5,383 bases of DNA from Sedimenticola sp. (GTDB lineage: Bacteria > Pseudomonadota > Gammaproteobacteria > Chromatiales > Chromatiaceae): contig JAPHUG010000008.1 in assembly GCA_026197195.1 (NCBI GenBank), positions 1-5,383 of the forward strand. Reading direction: 5' to 3'. The first letter of the stretch is position 1. Every line of letters starts with the position of its first letter. Under the pieces are notes generated by a model. That model was not told the DNA's origin, searched no databases, and saw only the letters and a list, made by a program, of their open reading frames with translations. A program made the position numbers and the translations under genes. Below are positions 5,299 to 5,383 of this stretch, in pieces.

Positions 5299-5383
5299 AT
5301 GGGAAAGATCATCGGAATCGATCTGGGCACAACCAACTCCTGCGTAGCAGTGATGGATGGTGATGGCGCCCGAGTCATCGAGA
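5299..5383 (+). CDS. dnaK: Chaperone DnaK (Hsp70), N-terminal fragment cut by the window edge
   Basis: DnaK is the ATP-dependent cytoplasmic Hsp70 chaperone that binds exposed hydrophobic segments of client proteins, working with DnaJ and GrpE. Only 28 codons and one extra base are present. They give [20 protein letters not shown] followed by GDGARVIE, which is the conserved first strand and phosphate-1 loop (GIDLGTTNS) of the Hsp70/actin ATPase fold. The ATG at 5299 follows GGAGA (5286-5290) with 8-nt spacing. The gene has a consensus sigma32 promoter in the 100-bp gap after grpE, and its exchange factor GrpE is encoded just upstream. The rest lies beyond the right edge, so integrity of the gene cannot be judged. 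dnaJ would be the expected next gene, but it is not in view. Confidence 0.96.
   Translation, partial: MGKIIGIDLGTTNSCVAVMDGDGARVIE

Noticed and set aside
1..5383. A previously undescribed defence, mobile or biosynthetic system.
   Set aside because: Nearly all sequence is accounted for by six well-known housekeeping genes and short regulatory gaps. There are no unassigned reading frames, direct-repeat arrays, terminal inverted repeats or abrupt composition shifts.

Overview
The window reads as an ordinary gammaproteobacterial chromosome segment. It carries fur, recN, nadK, hrcA, grpE and the first 28 codons of dnaK. All the complete reading frames are intact and close to their families' usual lengths. 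I see no mobile element, CRISPR array, tRNA or rRNA. The protein sequences and the gene order (fur next to a recN-nadK pair, then hrcA-grpE-dnaK) suggest a free-living or symbiotic gammaproteobacterium outside the enterics, perhaps a sulfur-oxidising Chromatiales-type lineage. That placement is inferred from general resemblance, not from a search.

Layout. Positions 1-165 hold no gene I can support. They contain the fur upstream region with a 13-bp palindrome and a good Shine-Dalgarno. fur (166-588, +) starts with TTG. It converges on recN (614-2293, -), with a 25-bp gap of nested palindromes between the two stop codons. recN lies 6 bp behind nadK (2300-3181, -), so the two probably form one leftward transcription unit. 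A 220-bp divergent region then separates nadK from hrcA (3402-4466, +, GTG start). It carries a strong sigma70-type promoter and, immediately after it, a perfect CIRCE operator. grpE (4605-5198, +) and dnaK (5299 to beyond the right edge, +) follow, and each has its own sigma32-like heat-shock promoter in the gap before it.

How the parts work together. HrcA is the repressor that binds CIRCE, so the operator in front of hrcA predicts autoregulation. GrpE is the nucleotide-exchange factor of DnaK. The regulatory layout is the most informative part of the window: CIRCE/HrcA repression sits at the head of the cluster, and sigma32-type activation is re-applied in front of grpE and again in front of dnaK. 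That is a hybrid of the Bacillus-type and E. coli-type heat-shock schemes. The grpE leader could also fold so that a UUUUCUU stretch masks its ribosome-binding site, which would be a fourU-like RNA thermometer; this is a hypothesis only.

I did not find a new multi-gene system here. The points worth a second look are regulatory.
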